Source: Symsagittifera roscoffensis
Taxonomy: Eukaryota; Xenacoelomorpha; Acoela; Convolutidae
Direction of reading: 5' to 3'
Length of the DNA: 64,000 nt
NCBI RefSeq assembly: GCF_963678635.1
Contig: NC_087068.1
Location: 60,514,949 to 60,578,948, forward strand
The translations under genes and the position numbers were made by a program. This document shows, piece after piece, positions 21,571-33,005 of this stretch. Position 1 is the first letter of the stretch; each line of letters starts with the position of its first letter. The notes under the pieces are model-generated. The model was not told where the DNA came from and searched no databases. It saw only the letters and a list, made by a program, of their open reading frames with translations.

Positions 21571-22793
21571 TTATGTCTTCATACTCAGGCTATCTGCGTT
21601 CTGGTGCTTATCACGGGTACGGTGCTCTATGATCATATGGTATCCATCTATGCGCACGATCCAACGACCAATATAACTTTGGACCATCGAATAGGTTTTT
21701 AGCCAGGCAATGGCACGATTTCCACACGTAACTTGAAGGGAGCACTACCCAAGTAGGCCCTGTATTTTTCCACACAATTTATCACCGCGAACATCTCCGC
21801 TTTTGGTGCGCCATACTTCATCTCAGTATCACTCAGGACTTTACTCCCGTAGGCTATCGGACGGAGAACCGTTCTCCCGTTCCACTCCTGCTCCTGGTGA
21901 AGTGTGCCCGATATCGCAACTACCGATGCATCCGTGTCCAGCACGAACATCCCATTCTCTGTTGGCATGCCGAGGACCGGTGCCTCGCAAAGTTCACGTT
22001 TGATAATCTCGAATGAAACTTGTGCCTCATCAGTCCAAGTGAACTTTTTGCCCTTGTTTCTCATCAGCCGCTGCATGGGGTATGTTTTGTCAGCGTATCC
22101 CTTGATGAATTCTCGGTAATAATTAGCAAATCCCAAAAAACTCATCAGTTTTGTATCTGTTTTGGGTGCCTTCCAGGTCAGGACCGCCTCAACCGCTTCA
22201 GGATCTGGTCTCAATCCATGCTCTTCCACCAGACGGCCCAGATATTTTATGGAGTCTCTGAGGATTTCACATTTTGGGGGTTTACATTTCAGACCCGCCT
22301 GCTTCATACAAGTAAACACCTCATCCAACCTCTCTATGTGATCCTCAAGGGTTGGCGTTGCGATCACGACATCATCTACATTACACATGATGAGATAACC
22401 GTATTTGTTGGTCACGCTCGTGGGTGCCTGGGCCATGAGACTCTGGAATGTGGCCGTCGCGTTACACAAACCGAACGGCATCCTCATCCACTAGAACAGT
22501 CCCAGTTCACACTCGAAGCCTGTTTTCTCCCGATCTTGCTTTCTGAGTGGCTCTTGCCAGAACGCGGAGCCCAAATCCAACGTCGTGAAGAACTTCGCGT
22601 CCCCCAGCTTGGAAAGGCTCTCATCAATGCGGGGAATCGGGTCTTTTATCGTCACCACGTTCAAGTAGTGGAAATCACAGCAAATTCTGAGTTGCCCCCT
22701 TTCTTTTTGGCCATTACCACGCCGCAAGCCCACGGGGATTTTGACGGCTCGATCATATCGTACTCCATTAACATCTTGATTTCTTTTCTGCAT
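21571..22793 (-). pseudogene. element A reverse transcriptase and RNase H
   Basis: Frame 22793-22491 carries the RT fingers and palm start (RICCDFHYLNVVTIKD, FFTTLDLGSAFWQ). A TAG at 22490-22488 replaces a residue just before RMPFGLCNATATFQ. Frame 22487-21699 continues with the catalytic region, which reads CNVDDVV where Y-x-D-D is expected, then FLGFANYYREFIKGY and an RNase H-like part (VLDTDASVVAISG, YGSKVLSDTEMKYG). After a frameshift near 21725 the RNase H end follows (IGRWIVRIDGY, HQNADSL). RT copies the element RNA. The Tyr-to-Asn change and the stop make this copy inactive. Confidence 0.9.
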
Positions 22794-22864
22794 GCCTCCG
22801 ATTTATGCGGGGTCATTCTTCTCGCTCCTTCCCTATGAGGTACCGAGCCCTCTTCTATCTCAAC

Positions 22865-23402
22865 CTAATGTTCTACAAAATTACAGCAACCTATGTCAGC
22901 CTTATGCTTCGAAAAAACGTCTGCATTCCGACTTAACACCGCCCTGAGCGAATCTAGTTCCTTGTCTGATACTTTACCCCTCAGATGCTCTATCTCGGGT
23001 AGGACCGGTTTATTTGCTGCTAATTCTGTCTCAGTCGGTCTCTCTGGAAAGTTTGAACAACTAGACAACCCAGCATCTGTCTCCAATTTCATTGAAAACA
23101 GTTTCCTGGAAGATTTCATTTCAATTACTGTCTTCAATATACATTCTTGGTTAGCATGCCAAGGACACTTAGTTACATCAAATTTTTTCAAGTTCTCCAC
23201 ACTCTGAAAGTCTGTGTTCAGAGGCAAAGCATAGCCAAGTTTCTTTCCCCTCTGTATTATCACTGTTGTTGCTTCTGTGTTCAACAACACACTCACACAC
23301 AGTCCACTCTGAGTGAGCTAGAAAATTCTTCCTAAAACAGCCGAGCTTTTTTACTGTTTGGATTTGGTACCAGACACACCTGTCTGTCATTGCTGAGTTC
23401 AT
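22865..23402 (-). pseudogene. element A Pol: segment between protease and RT
   Basis: Frames 23402-23178 and 23296-22865 include RGKKLGYALPLNTDF, SSCSNFPERP, LPEIEHLRGKVSDKELDSL and FSKHKADIGCC. The last is the usual entry into the RT fingers of Metaviridae (a -VFS-H..DIG- pattern). The next bases before 22793 are disturbed by a stop (CATTAGGTTG near 22862). The segment is homologous to 56242-55985 in element B. Confidence 0.7.
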
Positions 23403-23447
23403 TCAAGTTCCCCATCCTAAACGTCGCTATCACGGCTTGGTTTGGTT

Positions 23448-23933
23448 TCAATCTAACGTTTCTATCCAAAAAATTTCTATCTGCTTGGCCTGGTTAATTA
23501 AGATCTTATTAAGAGGTTTCTTTTCATACTTTCTCTCAGGATCCTTGATCCTAATCAACCCGTCATCGAGATCGATCGTGACGTCAAAGTTGCGCAAGAA
23601 GTCCCTCCCTAGGATGAACTGATCGGATTCATCCAAATTCTCTACTACTAGGAAGCTCATCCAAAGATGTCTTCCTCCAAGCTGCAGTAAAATGATCGGG
23701 GTTCGTCCAGTCACACAGATCGCTCCCTGATTGGCAGCTGCCAACCTGATGTTTGTCGGTATGAGATCCGATTTCTCGAACCCCATGTTGGTCCAGGTTT
23801 TCACTGGCATGAAACTGACCCCTGCTCCCGTGTCTAGCAGTCCCTTTACTGAAAGTTGTCTGTCTTGCACGTCCAGCACGTGTGCGGCCAGATCGGCCTC
23901 GCAACCTATGTGCAACGCATCCTGTTCGAGCAT
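23448..23933 (-). pseudogene. element A aspartic protease (retropepsin)
   Basis: A 161-codon frame has the active-site triad in LLDTGAGVSFM and the second conserved block FILGRDFLRNFDVTIDL. The flap-like GRTPIILLQLGG lies between them. Retropepsins cleave the Gag-Pol polyprotein and act as dimers. The active-site residues look intact here. The frame joins Gag upstream after a short gap with frame changes at 23934-24103. Confidence 0.88.
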
Positions 23934-24103
23934 GGCATTATGTCTGATTCATCTAACCTTCAGCTCCTCGTGACCAATGCATATCCGGCCATTATGATCA
24001 CTCGCATCAGTTACGTGAGCTTTTGTGTAGATATTGATGCCATCCACATTCATTAGAATCGGGTATGGGCCATGGACTTCGATGTAATGTCCATCCATTC
24101 TCA

Positions 24104-25288
24104 TCAGCCTCGGACTTCTTGTCGTGAGCAGCGCTCGCGCTGCCCTGGAGTCCAGTTGGGATCTTTCTCCCTCAGGTAGTCTGCATAAATGTCCAGGTGG
24201 ACTAACGTAATCTCAGATGGCTCACTCAAGTTCTTGACCACCTGGTTTCCTGCGACTGAGATGATGGACATTATCTTCGTCCCTTCCTTCGTCATGCCAA
24301 AAATTCTGCCGGATATAACGTTCAGTTTTAGTCCCTGCTTGCTGGGTTCCTCCTTGTGTTCTTTTTCCGTCGTTTTACCCAGAATAATAAAATTTTCCCA
24401 AAGATCCGTGCTCTCCAGTTTCGACCTTACCCATTGCTCCACTTCTTTTGTGGCCAGCTCCTGTTTGACATTTTGCAACGCTGTCCTTGCCGACAGATCG
24501 TAATACACCTTGAGTGGGCTAGCCGACTCTGCCTCCAGGTTCGAGGCTACCACTTCGTCAGGCAATGTCTTCACCTTCTTAGTCGTATAGGTGCTCGGTA
24601 TCGTCTCCTTTCTCCGAGACTCGGCCTCGTTCATCAGACGTGCTCGACTGGCCTTGACACCTGAAAGCGCATCTTCGTGGCGGAGATGTTTTGCGTCTGC
24701 CACTGCATACCAAAACTGAGTGCAATCCGACTTGAAATGTCCTTCCAAATTACAGAAGAAGCACCTCGGACCATATTTCATAATGAGCCCTCTAACGTAC
24801 TCTTCGTGATCCTCGTCGGTCGCGTCGACGTCGTCGAGAAGGTAGCCTATTGCCTTAAAGTTCAGTTTGTATGCAGAACACGCGGAAACGTGATGGTCCA
24901 TCGAAACACAACTCGCACACGACCTCCTCTTATCCATGTCATCGCGAGGTTTGTACCAACTGGAGTTCGCACCAGTGTTTGTCTCGCTGTAGTTACCACA
25001 ATTGCTGTAACGGTTTTGCGCCCTCGAATTTATGAGTAAATACTCACCTGACTTCATAAGTAAATCATCGGGCGTGGGTACCTGGTCAAGTGACAGGGTG
25101 AAGTGCGTGGCCAACATCGTTTTCAACTCCTCACTCTTTACTCCGTCCATGAACTTCGAAGCAATCGCCAAGTTTCGCTCAGATATTCTCTCATCGGGGT
25201 TGCTTCTTCTTCTAAGCAATTCAAGGTCGTCCAAAAATTTGTCTATGGACTCATCGTCCCTTTGACGCCTCTTATCGAACTTCACCAT
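24104..25288 (-). pseudogene. element A Gag C-terminal half with two CCHC zinc knuckles
   Basis: A 394-codon frame covers the capsid C-terminal helices (RQRDDESIDKFLDDLELL, ASKFMDGVKSEELKTML), a linker WYKPRDDMDKRRSC, and two C-x2-C-x4-H-x4-C knuckles: CASCVSMDHHVSAC and CFFCNLEGHFKSDC. Both sets of ligands are intact. The following region (VISGRIFGMTKEG, LVHLDIYADYLRE) leads toward the protease. The knuckles bind element RNA for packaging. This is the least damaged part of element A. The start is a frame edge, since upstream Gag lies in other frames. Confidence 0.88.
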
Positions 25289-26135
25289 AGCCTGGTCCCC
25301 TGCACTCCAGAGCCGAAACGATTCAGCAGGATGTCGAATATCTTGCGAGCGCTGTCTCTCTCATTGGTTCTTTTCGCCATTACACAATTTAGTGCAGTAC
25401 CCTCCAGGTTGCTTGTTAGCGCGCTGCATTCTTGTTTCTTGGAGAGACTCTCTTCCTCAAAGTGCAACCTCATCACTTCTATCCAAGTGTCAATGCAGCC
25501 GTCTGACTCGTCTTTGTACGACTTCGGTTTCTCCATAGCCTCTCTCCTCTCTCGGTTGACTTCGAGAGCTTAGTGATGAATGTGTCGAGAGATCTATTCA
25601 TAGGCTCAAACATCGAGGCATACATCGACGTATCCTGTGAGAATGTGGTCAGATCTGACACTGAACTGACTTGTGGCACAGTTGGCAACCTTGTCTCCGG
25701 AGTAGCATCTGCCTCCGGCGGGACCGGATTCGTCCAGCCAGGCCTTGACGGGGCTGCCCTTGGTCGCTCCCTTTTCCTAGGTTCGTAGTTCGTCCTCGAA
25801 CTTTGTTGGGCCCTTGCATAGCTGCCCGTACCATCTCCATCATTCGCATGACGTGAGCGCTCCCTTGGGTTGGAACGCTCCTCCCAATTGCTCCCATTCA
25901 AGATCGCATCAAATTTCCGCATCATTAAGTCAGATTTGGCATCTAACATTTTTTCCAGGCTAGTCATCGTATGGGCGTAGGTATTATCATGATCGTTCAA
26001 CAATCGCTCGATCTCTCTTGTCATCCTAGCCTCTCTTTCTTCTGACTCCTTGTTTGCCTGTGCCAGGCTGACCGCCAGGCATTGATCGGTGTTGCGAATC
26101 AATTGAGCCTGAGCAACCCTCGCCTGCGACTTCAC
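25282..26135 (-). pseudogene. element A Gag capsid N-terminal part
   Basis: Frame 26135-25479 is a charged helical region (SLAQANKESEEREARMTREI, then DAKSDLMMRKFDAIL) and a basic Pro-rich stretch (RKRERPRAAPSRPGW). A shift near 25530 leads to 25536-25282, the start of the retrotransposon Gag capsid fold (DGCIDTWIEVMRLHF, SALTSNLEGTALNCV, ARKIFDILLNRFG). Capsid assembles the particle. Frame breaks at 26140, 25530 and 25285 mean no full Gag can be read. Confidence 0.8.
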
Positions 26136-26153
26136 GTGCGTCAGTTCATCTCT

Positions 26154-26960
26154 CTAATTCTCTCGACCCTGGTGAGCTCTCTCGTCAACTTGATCTATTT
26201 TCTTAGTCATGTCCCGTCTCAGTTCATCCAGACCGTTCATTACACCAGCGAACATGTCACTTATATCGCCAGTTGCCCCCAATGGCGGGGTTAGCCCCAG
26301 AGAAGATGAGGTCAACTGCGGCTGCAGCCTGGTACTTGATGACGCACCGCCTTTTTGCTTGTGCATCGACATCATCAATCTGTCGAACGTTGATGACGCT
26401 CCCATCGTTATCCTATCCGACATGGGCCTGGTCGTCGAGGCGGAAGACGCCTTCCTGCCCATGTCGTTCCTTGGGCACGGTGTGAAGTTCACATCCGGAT
26501 GGGTTATCTCCCGTTGGTCATAACTAGAGGATAGACCTTCGGCTTGTAGTGACGCCATGAGCTCATCGTACAAAGACTTCCAACTCTTCTTTGCCTTCGA
26601 AACCGTTTGTTCTTCACTCGGACTCATACTCGACATCATCGTGTTGCTGCTCTGATTGGCCAGATATGAGTATATACTTGTCGGATGTGAAGGTTCTTTT
26701 CTCCATCTATAACTCTTAGTCTCCGATTTCGACATTCCCCTGTACAACACTTCCTCCCGAAGCCCGACCTCGGAACGCTCCGAGGTCTCCTCTGTCCTCT
26801 CGATTTCCTCCCGTTCGAGGTCCTCATCTGGCTCAAAGTCGGGTCGAATAAGCGTTCGTTCCCCTTCGTGAAAGGGGTCCACAAGCGTTTCGCTCGCGGG
26901 CCCGGCATCGGCGCTCCGCCTTTGATCGCCATCGAGGTTTTTCTCGCTCCTTAGTTTCAT
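26154..26960 (-). pseudogene. element A Gag N-terminus
   Basis: I take the ATG at 26960-26958 (MKLRSEKN) as the likely start of Gag-Pol, because the open frame further upstream to 27014 begins on GTG. The region is very acidic and Ser-rich (DFEPDEDLEREEIERTEE), later with helical parts (SKAKKSWKSLYDELMASL, then MFAGVMNGLDELRRDMTKK). No known domain is visible. A TAG or TAA close to 26154 separates it from the next frame. Confidence 0.6.
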
Positions 26961-27590
26961 TTTGCTCACTGAAAGATCAGGTTGACCTTTAGTCGATTCG
27001 TTTTCAGCAAACACGTCGGAATTGCTGCTAAACGAGGATTGGCTACGCCTAGTTTTAAATTTTCGCGTGCTTTCTTGCTTAGCCTGGGAATATTAGTAGT
27101 CGATCCGAACGATTCCCTGCACTGCATACTTTTTAACAAATATTCTTGTAATTTAATGTCGATGCACACGTACCGCAAACAGGATCAAGTTAAAGTAATT
27201 AACGCTGCCTACTCAATTCCGTCAAAATGTCTCTTAGATTTCTTAATGACAATAATAGTGACTCAGCTAAAGTTACACACAGGGCCTACTCAGTATTCCT
27301 ACAGTGCTAACTCAACCCCGTTGTATAGTATAACAGTATCACAAAATTTTCACAAGATATAATCAATACACAAAACACAATTGATAATCAGATAAGAATA
27401 TCCTACAAGTGACAGCGACCTTTCGTCAGTATCAATTTACCGCCACACTCTTAACAAGTCACTGCTTTGTTAAAATCAAACACTCTTTGGTAAAAAGCAG
27501 TGATGTTGCAGAAATAGATCAATAAAACTTAGTCTCAAAGAAAAAAACTTCCCTCAATCGGAACGATACGAAAGAAAGAAGCCCAGGACA

Positions 27591-27880
27591 CAGTCTTCTC
27601 AAGTGAGTGTGTATTTGCCTAATACACCCACCGAGGTCTTCTTTTAGGTGTCCTGCGATTGTCCGAGCTGTCCTACTAAGCAGCTCAAGGCAACCTCTGA
27701 TCGAAAATTTCTAAAGTCTATGAAAAAGCTCCCCCACACCCGCAACGCTCCAAGTGCACGAGAGCAGGCAACAACTTCTCTTCTCAGGTGAGTGTGTATT
27801 TGCCTAATACACTCACCGAGGTCTTCTTTTATTTGTTCCGTGATTGCCCGAACTTTCCTATTAAGTAGCTCAAGGCAACC
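27591..27880. repeat. two diverged direct repeats (~105 bp) each with a hairpin
   Basis: Units at about 27591-27694 and 27776-27880 share GTGAGTGTGTATTTGCCT, AATACAC, CACCGAGGTCTTCTTTT and GCTCAAGGCAACC. Each contains an inverted repeat GTGTATT-tgcct-AATACAC (27603-27632 and 27788-27816). The second unit extends the stem with GTGA/TCAC. Confidence 0.75.
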
Positions 27881-28112
27881 ACATAACCAAAATCACAATA
27901 GAAAAAAATTGGCTCGGGTACTTCTGATACACCCAATCTAGAATCCAAAGTTGATCACGAATTTCCGGGTCAAATGGGCTCCTATGATCCCAATGAGCAC
28001 ACCTAAAATCCTAATATGATCCTATTTAAATGGATATTTCCCGTTTCCAAATTGCCACAGAAGGTTTCCTCAAGTTTCTAACAATGAGGGTTGTTAAGAG
28101 GTTTAAGTCAAT

Positions 28113-28972
28113 CCGGAGGGTTACTCCGGAGGGTTGTTAAGACACTTAGCCTGCTTCGGAGAGTTACATCGGAGGGTATCTTAGCCACCCAAGTGACTTC
28201 GGAGGGTTCCTCTTCACTCACTAAGGAGGGTCAATAAGAGGCTTAATATGCTCCGGAGGGTTACCTCGAAGTGTTCTTCCAAAATTTTCGAATTTTTTAG
28301 TCTCACTTAGAAGGGTCTTCCAATAGCTTCAAAAAGCGTCAAAACAAGCTGAAAGCTCTATGGGGGGTTATTTTAACTTCTTCGGAGGGTGCCGTGGAAA
28401 ATTTCCTCTGAAAAAGGAGAGTTTCTAAGGGGCTTAAGTCACTCAGGAGGGTTGCTCCGGAGGGTTGCTCCAGAGGGTTCCGCAAAAATCAAGAAAACGG
28501 GTTATTTTACCGCAGTAAAGTCTCCGAAAGCGGTCTACTTGACTTAAAACTAGGTTGGCTGACGCGGTCAACCTTCCCAGTAGGATAAAAAGATGATTTT
28601 TTGAAGTTTTATGCCGCTCGGAGGGTTCCCTGTAATTTGGACCCTCCTAGTCAATCCTAATTCTCTTCCGCGACTGTCAACCCAAAAACGGTTACGGTCC
28701 CGAAAAGTGGTCAAAATGTCGACTTATGGTACCAAAGTTTTCCCTATCGGATAGCTAGTCTTTGAGAAATCGCCAAAAACGCGTTCGTCAAAATGGCCTT
28801 TTTTGAAACTAGCGTAGTAGCCCCGTGCGGCACTGGAACAAAGCAAAACACCGGATCAAAACTGGTTTGAAGACAAAAATTTTGCCAATAACTATCAAAT
28901 TTGGACCCTCCGATTCCTTCCTTTTCCAATCTCTAAGTCGTTAGCTCTGTCCACGGAGCTAGTCGGAGGGTT
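28113..28972. repeat. interspersed CGGAGGGTT motifs in element A leader
   Basis: About a dozen or more copies of CGGAGGGTT or close variants are scattered through 0.86 kb, often preceded by CTC or TTC and followed by ACTC, GTTAAG or CCTC. Further copies lie near 29945 and 30020, and complementary CCTCCGG runs near 29600 and 29890. The spacing is irregular, so this is not a simple tandem satellite. Confidence 0.75.
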
Positions 28973-30077
28973 ACCCAAAAAACTCCCTGGTAACCGAGCA
29001 CGTTATTGTAGCACGCTCCTAACACAAAAAAATTTTTTGTTCTAACTCTAAAAACTCAAAAACTCGATACCCAAAACATATTGACAAAATTCGGAAAATT
29101 ATCAAAATTTTGATCGAAAATTTTCGTTTTTTCTAACTTCTACTGAGTCTTTTCTCAAGCGGTTTCTTTAGTCAGGGGGGTCGAACTACGTAGCTATTCC
29201 CTATATAAAAACTTTTTGCTGTTCGGAAAAGCTCGGATATCCAAAAATTTGGGGGTCTGTAGTTTGTCGAAAATCGGTAATTTTCGACGAAATTTGGGTG
29301 TTTCTTGGGTCTAAGTAGGAGATAAGTTATATATAATAAGAATAATAACCTATTAGTAGTCGTTAATAAATATTACTATACCCTCCCTAACACCAAAATA
29401 CCCGAATTAAGACCCTTAACTCGGAAATTTGTAATCGAATGAGGGTAAAACCGGACTGCGCCAATCGTGCCCCCCACCACTTAAGCTTTAATGAAATAAT
29501 ACCCGAACGATACTAAAATTGTTTCAACGATACCCAACAGTCGTTGTGGATGTTTTCCCTGATGTCCCTGTTGAGTGTGGAACACGTCGATCAGCTTGCC
29601 ACTCTACCCTCCGGTCACCAGCAAAATCACCATTAACGTGCTTAAACACTCAAATTACACTCGAGGGAGCGTATCCAACCCTTCACCAAAACACACAATC
29701 TTTCTATCAGAAATGATTTAAATCAATCTAAAACAACAACACTGTACTTTTTTGTACTTTTTTTATTTTCAATTAAATTAGTTTTTTGGCTTTTTCTTGG
29801 TTATACACTATTTTAGTTTGGTTTTGCGCTTTCTCTTTAATTGTTTTTGGTCCCGGGACCTCGGGACAAGCGGGCTCATGACTTCCCACCTAACCCTCCG
29901 GCCCCCGGAATTTTCGGTCTTAACTAAGTTAAAAAGCTAAATAGTACTAGGCGGAGGGTACGCACATTCCCCCTAGTACAATAACGGTCATTAAGGCCTC
30001 TAACTCGGGCTTGCGCCCGGAGCGGAGGGTTCGTCGCTGAAACGCTTGCTGATCATGATGATCTTATGCATTTGACA

Positions 30078-30096
30078 GGCCCACCCATGAGCGCCA
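30078..30096 (-). promoter_or_regulatory. putative primer binding site of element A
   Basis: Read on the minus strand, 12 nt after the LTR end, the sequence is TGGCGCTCATGGGTGGGCC. It begins with TGG, as expected for a match to a tRNA CCA end. Element B has GGCGCTCCTGGTT at the same 12 nt distance. The matching tRNA cannot be named from this window. Confidence 0.45.
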
Positions 30097-30108
30097 GTAA
30101 AACGTCTA

Positions 30109-30976
30109 TGTAACATTCGCCCACATACTACACAGCGACGGATCGTAGAAAAAGTACCTATTAACGACTGGCAGGCGTCAGTTACCTTAATCTTACTCGT
30201 TTTTCACCGTCTCGACCTTGCCAGTTGATTTTCTGGTCTGTTTAGGGCTAAGTAAAAAGTTACTATTTTTAGGCCATCTTTCAAACGACATTTGATCAGC
30301 TTTCGTTAACATGCAAACACAACCACATAGCTGAGTCTCGGATCCTCAGACTACGTGATTGCTATTAAAAACACGGCCCGAACACCTTTTTCATATGTTT
30401 TTTGTGACAGTTCTATATTAAATCCATTGGAGATGGATTGACCCTTTCCTCTTTCTAGCTACTCATTTCTAAAATATCAAATTATATCGGTGTTATTTCA
30501 AAGTTCTATGGCATCCAAGTAGCTACAAAGTCAGTTTAATGCAGTCCTTCAACACATAACAGTCTCTGGGGGGCCAAGCCTCCGCTCACGTATTCATCCC
30601 AAGATAACGTTGTTATCTCTCCCAAATCGTGGCACGGGATGGTTCCGTGGAATATTCCTTCCCCAATGAAGCTTCCTTCTCCACTAATTCTCACTGCTAA
30701 GGGTCTTATACGATAAGAGGCTTCGTTTTTCTCGTTTTTTCGTGTGACTGTTTTCTAGTATCTCTGTCGTTGTTGTGTCTTTTTTCGTCCTTTTCAGTCA
30801 AAATGGCCGTTTTTCGTATTTCTGAGAAATATTCCCTTTTCGATCGAAATTTGAAAAATAAAAATTTTAGAGTATTCCTACACACCTTCGCAGCTTTTTT
30901 TCGTTACTAAGGCCTTAAGTCATCGTTTTCTGTGTCGCCGGAAGGTTGCGCTGTGCCAATCTGGCGGAATGGCACA
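30109..30976 (-). repeat. element A 5' LTR
   Basis: This 868 bp copy matches 4607-5485. On the minus strand it begins TGTGCCATTCC (30976) and ends CGAATGTTACA (30109), giving canonical TG...CA ends. Differences from the other LTR are spread along its length, including small indels. Confidence 0.88.
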
Positions 30977-33005
30977 TTTATTTTTCCTCTCCAAATAGGA
31001 GGATGGATATGTTCTGATTTCAAATGGAAACAGAAACATGAATTATTTTATCGTGCTCACAAAGTGTGACGCCGCCGTCACCACAAATCAAATATGTTTT
31101 TTATTTGCAAAAAGAAGGGAAATGCTATTGAAATATTTCGTATAACGTTTTGAGCATTGAGAAATAAAACGACTACTCTCGTTCAATGCGAATAATAACG
31201 ATTCGCCTCGTGAAATACGAGCATGTGAAACCTTATTCTCGTAAAATACGAACGCACGAATACAGAAAACGGAGTTAAGAAGTAACTTCTCATTTGATGC
31301 GAAAAAGTGGGAGATTCCCCATCTGAGTATAAATCGAAGCTAAAAACTACGGGAATTCATTCTCAACAACATCTCTTCTAACACCACCACCTTCCTCTCT
31401 AATACTTCAGTAAAATCTCACAAAATACCAACACTACTCACTTCAACCACCCTAATCATTCTCTAAAAATAACATCCATTCTCAGTAAAATTATCTCTAA
31501 TCTCACCATTAAAATAAATATTGAGTCAAAAGGCAAGTTCCAAAAAATTCATACTAACTTCTTTTCTAATAAACAAATTCTCAGCGAGTTATAGATTTAC
31601 TTTCAAAGATGGAAAGTAGAAAGGACCCTTTATTTCTAGCAAGCTTTTTGTCCGGCGCACATAGTGTTGTTAGCGTAATAGTTGATGTGCTTTATTGACG
31701 ATGCCCTTCAAGGTGCTGACCTCCTTCCATTGCCAATTCACACTTCTGATGATTTGCATAGAAGATTTGGTCAATGGGTGCACTAAGACTACTGTCCGAA
31801 AAACTCATAATTTTGCTGAAGCGTAATTCTTGCCTGCTGTTAAGTTTTTGAAACTTAAGTTGCTTTTTTTCGACTTGCTTTTTTTGCTTTTTTTCGACTT
31901 CTGACGTTGAAAAGTATTTACTTTGAGATTTGAAGCCTGAGAAAATTGATGAGCCACTTTTTTTTGCTATAACTAAAAAAAATTCATACTGTTTTTTTTT
32001 TTGGAAAAATCTGAGAAAGAAGAAAAAACAAAATACATAAGTCAGAAAATTGTCCAGGAGATAATAAGTGTCAAAGTACATATGTTTCCTGCCTTGTTTT
32101 GCAAATCGAGAATGCTGTTGATTTGGAGCAAGGATGCACCAACCATAAATAAAGTGCTCAAGGAAGCACACTAATAATACTCCGCAAGAACAGAACTCTT
32201 TTTTGGAGACAGAGAAGTTAATTTGATTTTACTCCCTTTTCCAACTACCTTATGATAACTAGGAAAAACTTTTGTTTACTAAACTTTTGGATTTTAAAAC
32301 TAGTTTTTAGGGTATGTGAAGAGTTCATTGGATATCTTTTTGCGAAAGACGTAACGAAAAATGGCAAGCCTGGTTAATGAGACAAATTGGGATGCTGCTA
32401 GGTCAAATATCGAAGACAACATTACGAGATAATCCGACCATTTTACTATCCGAGACTATTGATTATACAACCCTCTAGAGTGCTATGAGAAGATTGGCCC
32501 AAATTAAGTTTAAGGAGAAAAACTTCTTGTCAAAAGAAATCAAAACATTTTCAAAAACATACGCGTTGCTTTTTTTCAGATTCTGATTTATTTTTTCTAA
32601 ATTGGGACATTTCCAATGAAAGTTGTACTACTTTTTTATCGAAGAACTTCGTTGAAAAATTAAATGTTTTTTTTTCACAGAAAAATTTTGAAGATTTTTT
32701 TCCAAATCGAGAACGAAGCAAAAGTTTTGGAAGCTGGTAAAAATTGAAAGCAGAAGAACAAAATTTTTATCAGCCCAGTCACATATTTTTTGTTAATTTT
32801 TTCTGATTGTTTGCTCTGCTTTTTTTTTCAAATAGACAGTTTTTTTCTTACCCAATTTCTTACCCATCCGATTCAAATTTTAGCTAACTGATAAGGGAAA
32901 CCCAATTTGAATTGAGGGAAGTGAGGGAAACCCAAACGCTATAACAAATAAAAGCATATCGTTTTGCTTCTAGAAACGCGAAATTACTCGATGCGATGCT
33001 GTCTT
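30977..33005. other. host sequence between the two elements
   Basis: AT-rich DNA. It contains a promoter-like block (31178-31335), a C/A-rich stretch without ATG that could be an untranslated leader (31355-31540), and a 29-codon frame starting ATGGAAAGT at 31610. The minus-strand 159-codon frame at 31692-32171 is Lys/Phe/Gln-biased with no motif. I cannot define a gene. Confidence 0.5.
31178..31335 (+). promoter_or_regulatory. promoter-like block: four imperfect palindromes upstream of a TATA box
   Basis: Four related sites occur: CTCGTTCAATGCGAA (31178), CTCGTGAAATACGAG (31207-31221), CTCGTAAAATACGAA (31238-31252) and TCATTTGATGCGAAA (31290). They share a TCGT-n2-AAT-r-CGA core. The middle ones are inverted repeats (CTCGT...ACGAG). 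GTATAAAT at 31328-31335 follows about 25-40 bp later, then a C/A-rich stretch. The layout suggests a core promoter with bound-factor sites pointing rightward. No strong ORF follows. Confidence 0.45.

Larger units (their letters stand above)
26961..30108 (-). other. element A 5' leader (about 3.1 kb)
   Basis: This is long untranslated DNA between the 5' LTR and Gag. It holds the PBS-like motif, a field of CGGAGGGTT motifs (28113-28972), two hairpin-bearing direct repeats (27591-27880) and G/C-rich motifs near 29870-30030. A few short frames (28744-28929, 29519-29716) have no support as genes. Leaders of this length are long for LTR elements and may hold packaging, translation or splicing signals. 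Confidence 0.6.
4607..30976 (-). mobile_element. element A: giant Ty3/gypsy-type LTR retrotransposon, decayed
   Basis: Direct repeats at 4607-5485 and 30109-30976 act as LTRs and flank a full gag-pro-RT-RNase H-integrase set read on the minus strand. Pol ends in a macro-like domain, and a giant ORF3 with SGNH hydrolase domains follows. The span is about 26.4 kb, of which 3.66 kb is a tandem duplication, so the ancestral length is near 22.7 kb. The two LTRs differ by many substitutions and small indels, so the insertion is not young. Frameshifts, in-frame stops and an altered RT motif (N-V-D-D) make it inactive. The conventional Metaviridae gene order is clear. The extra genes are the unusual part. 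Confidence 0.9.

Noticed and set aside
4587-30990. Target-site duplication flanking element A
   Set aside because: Both flanks are T-rich (TTTT and TTTA) but no clear 4-6 bp match exists, and the left LTR end appears eroded.
31692-32171. Minus-strand 159-codon ORF in host DNA
   Set aside because: Low-complexity Lys/Phe/Gln content, no splice context and no recognised motif. I treat it as chance.
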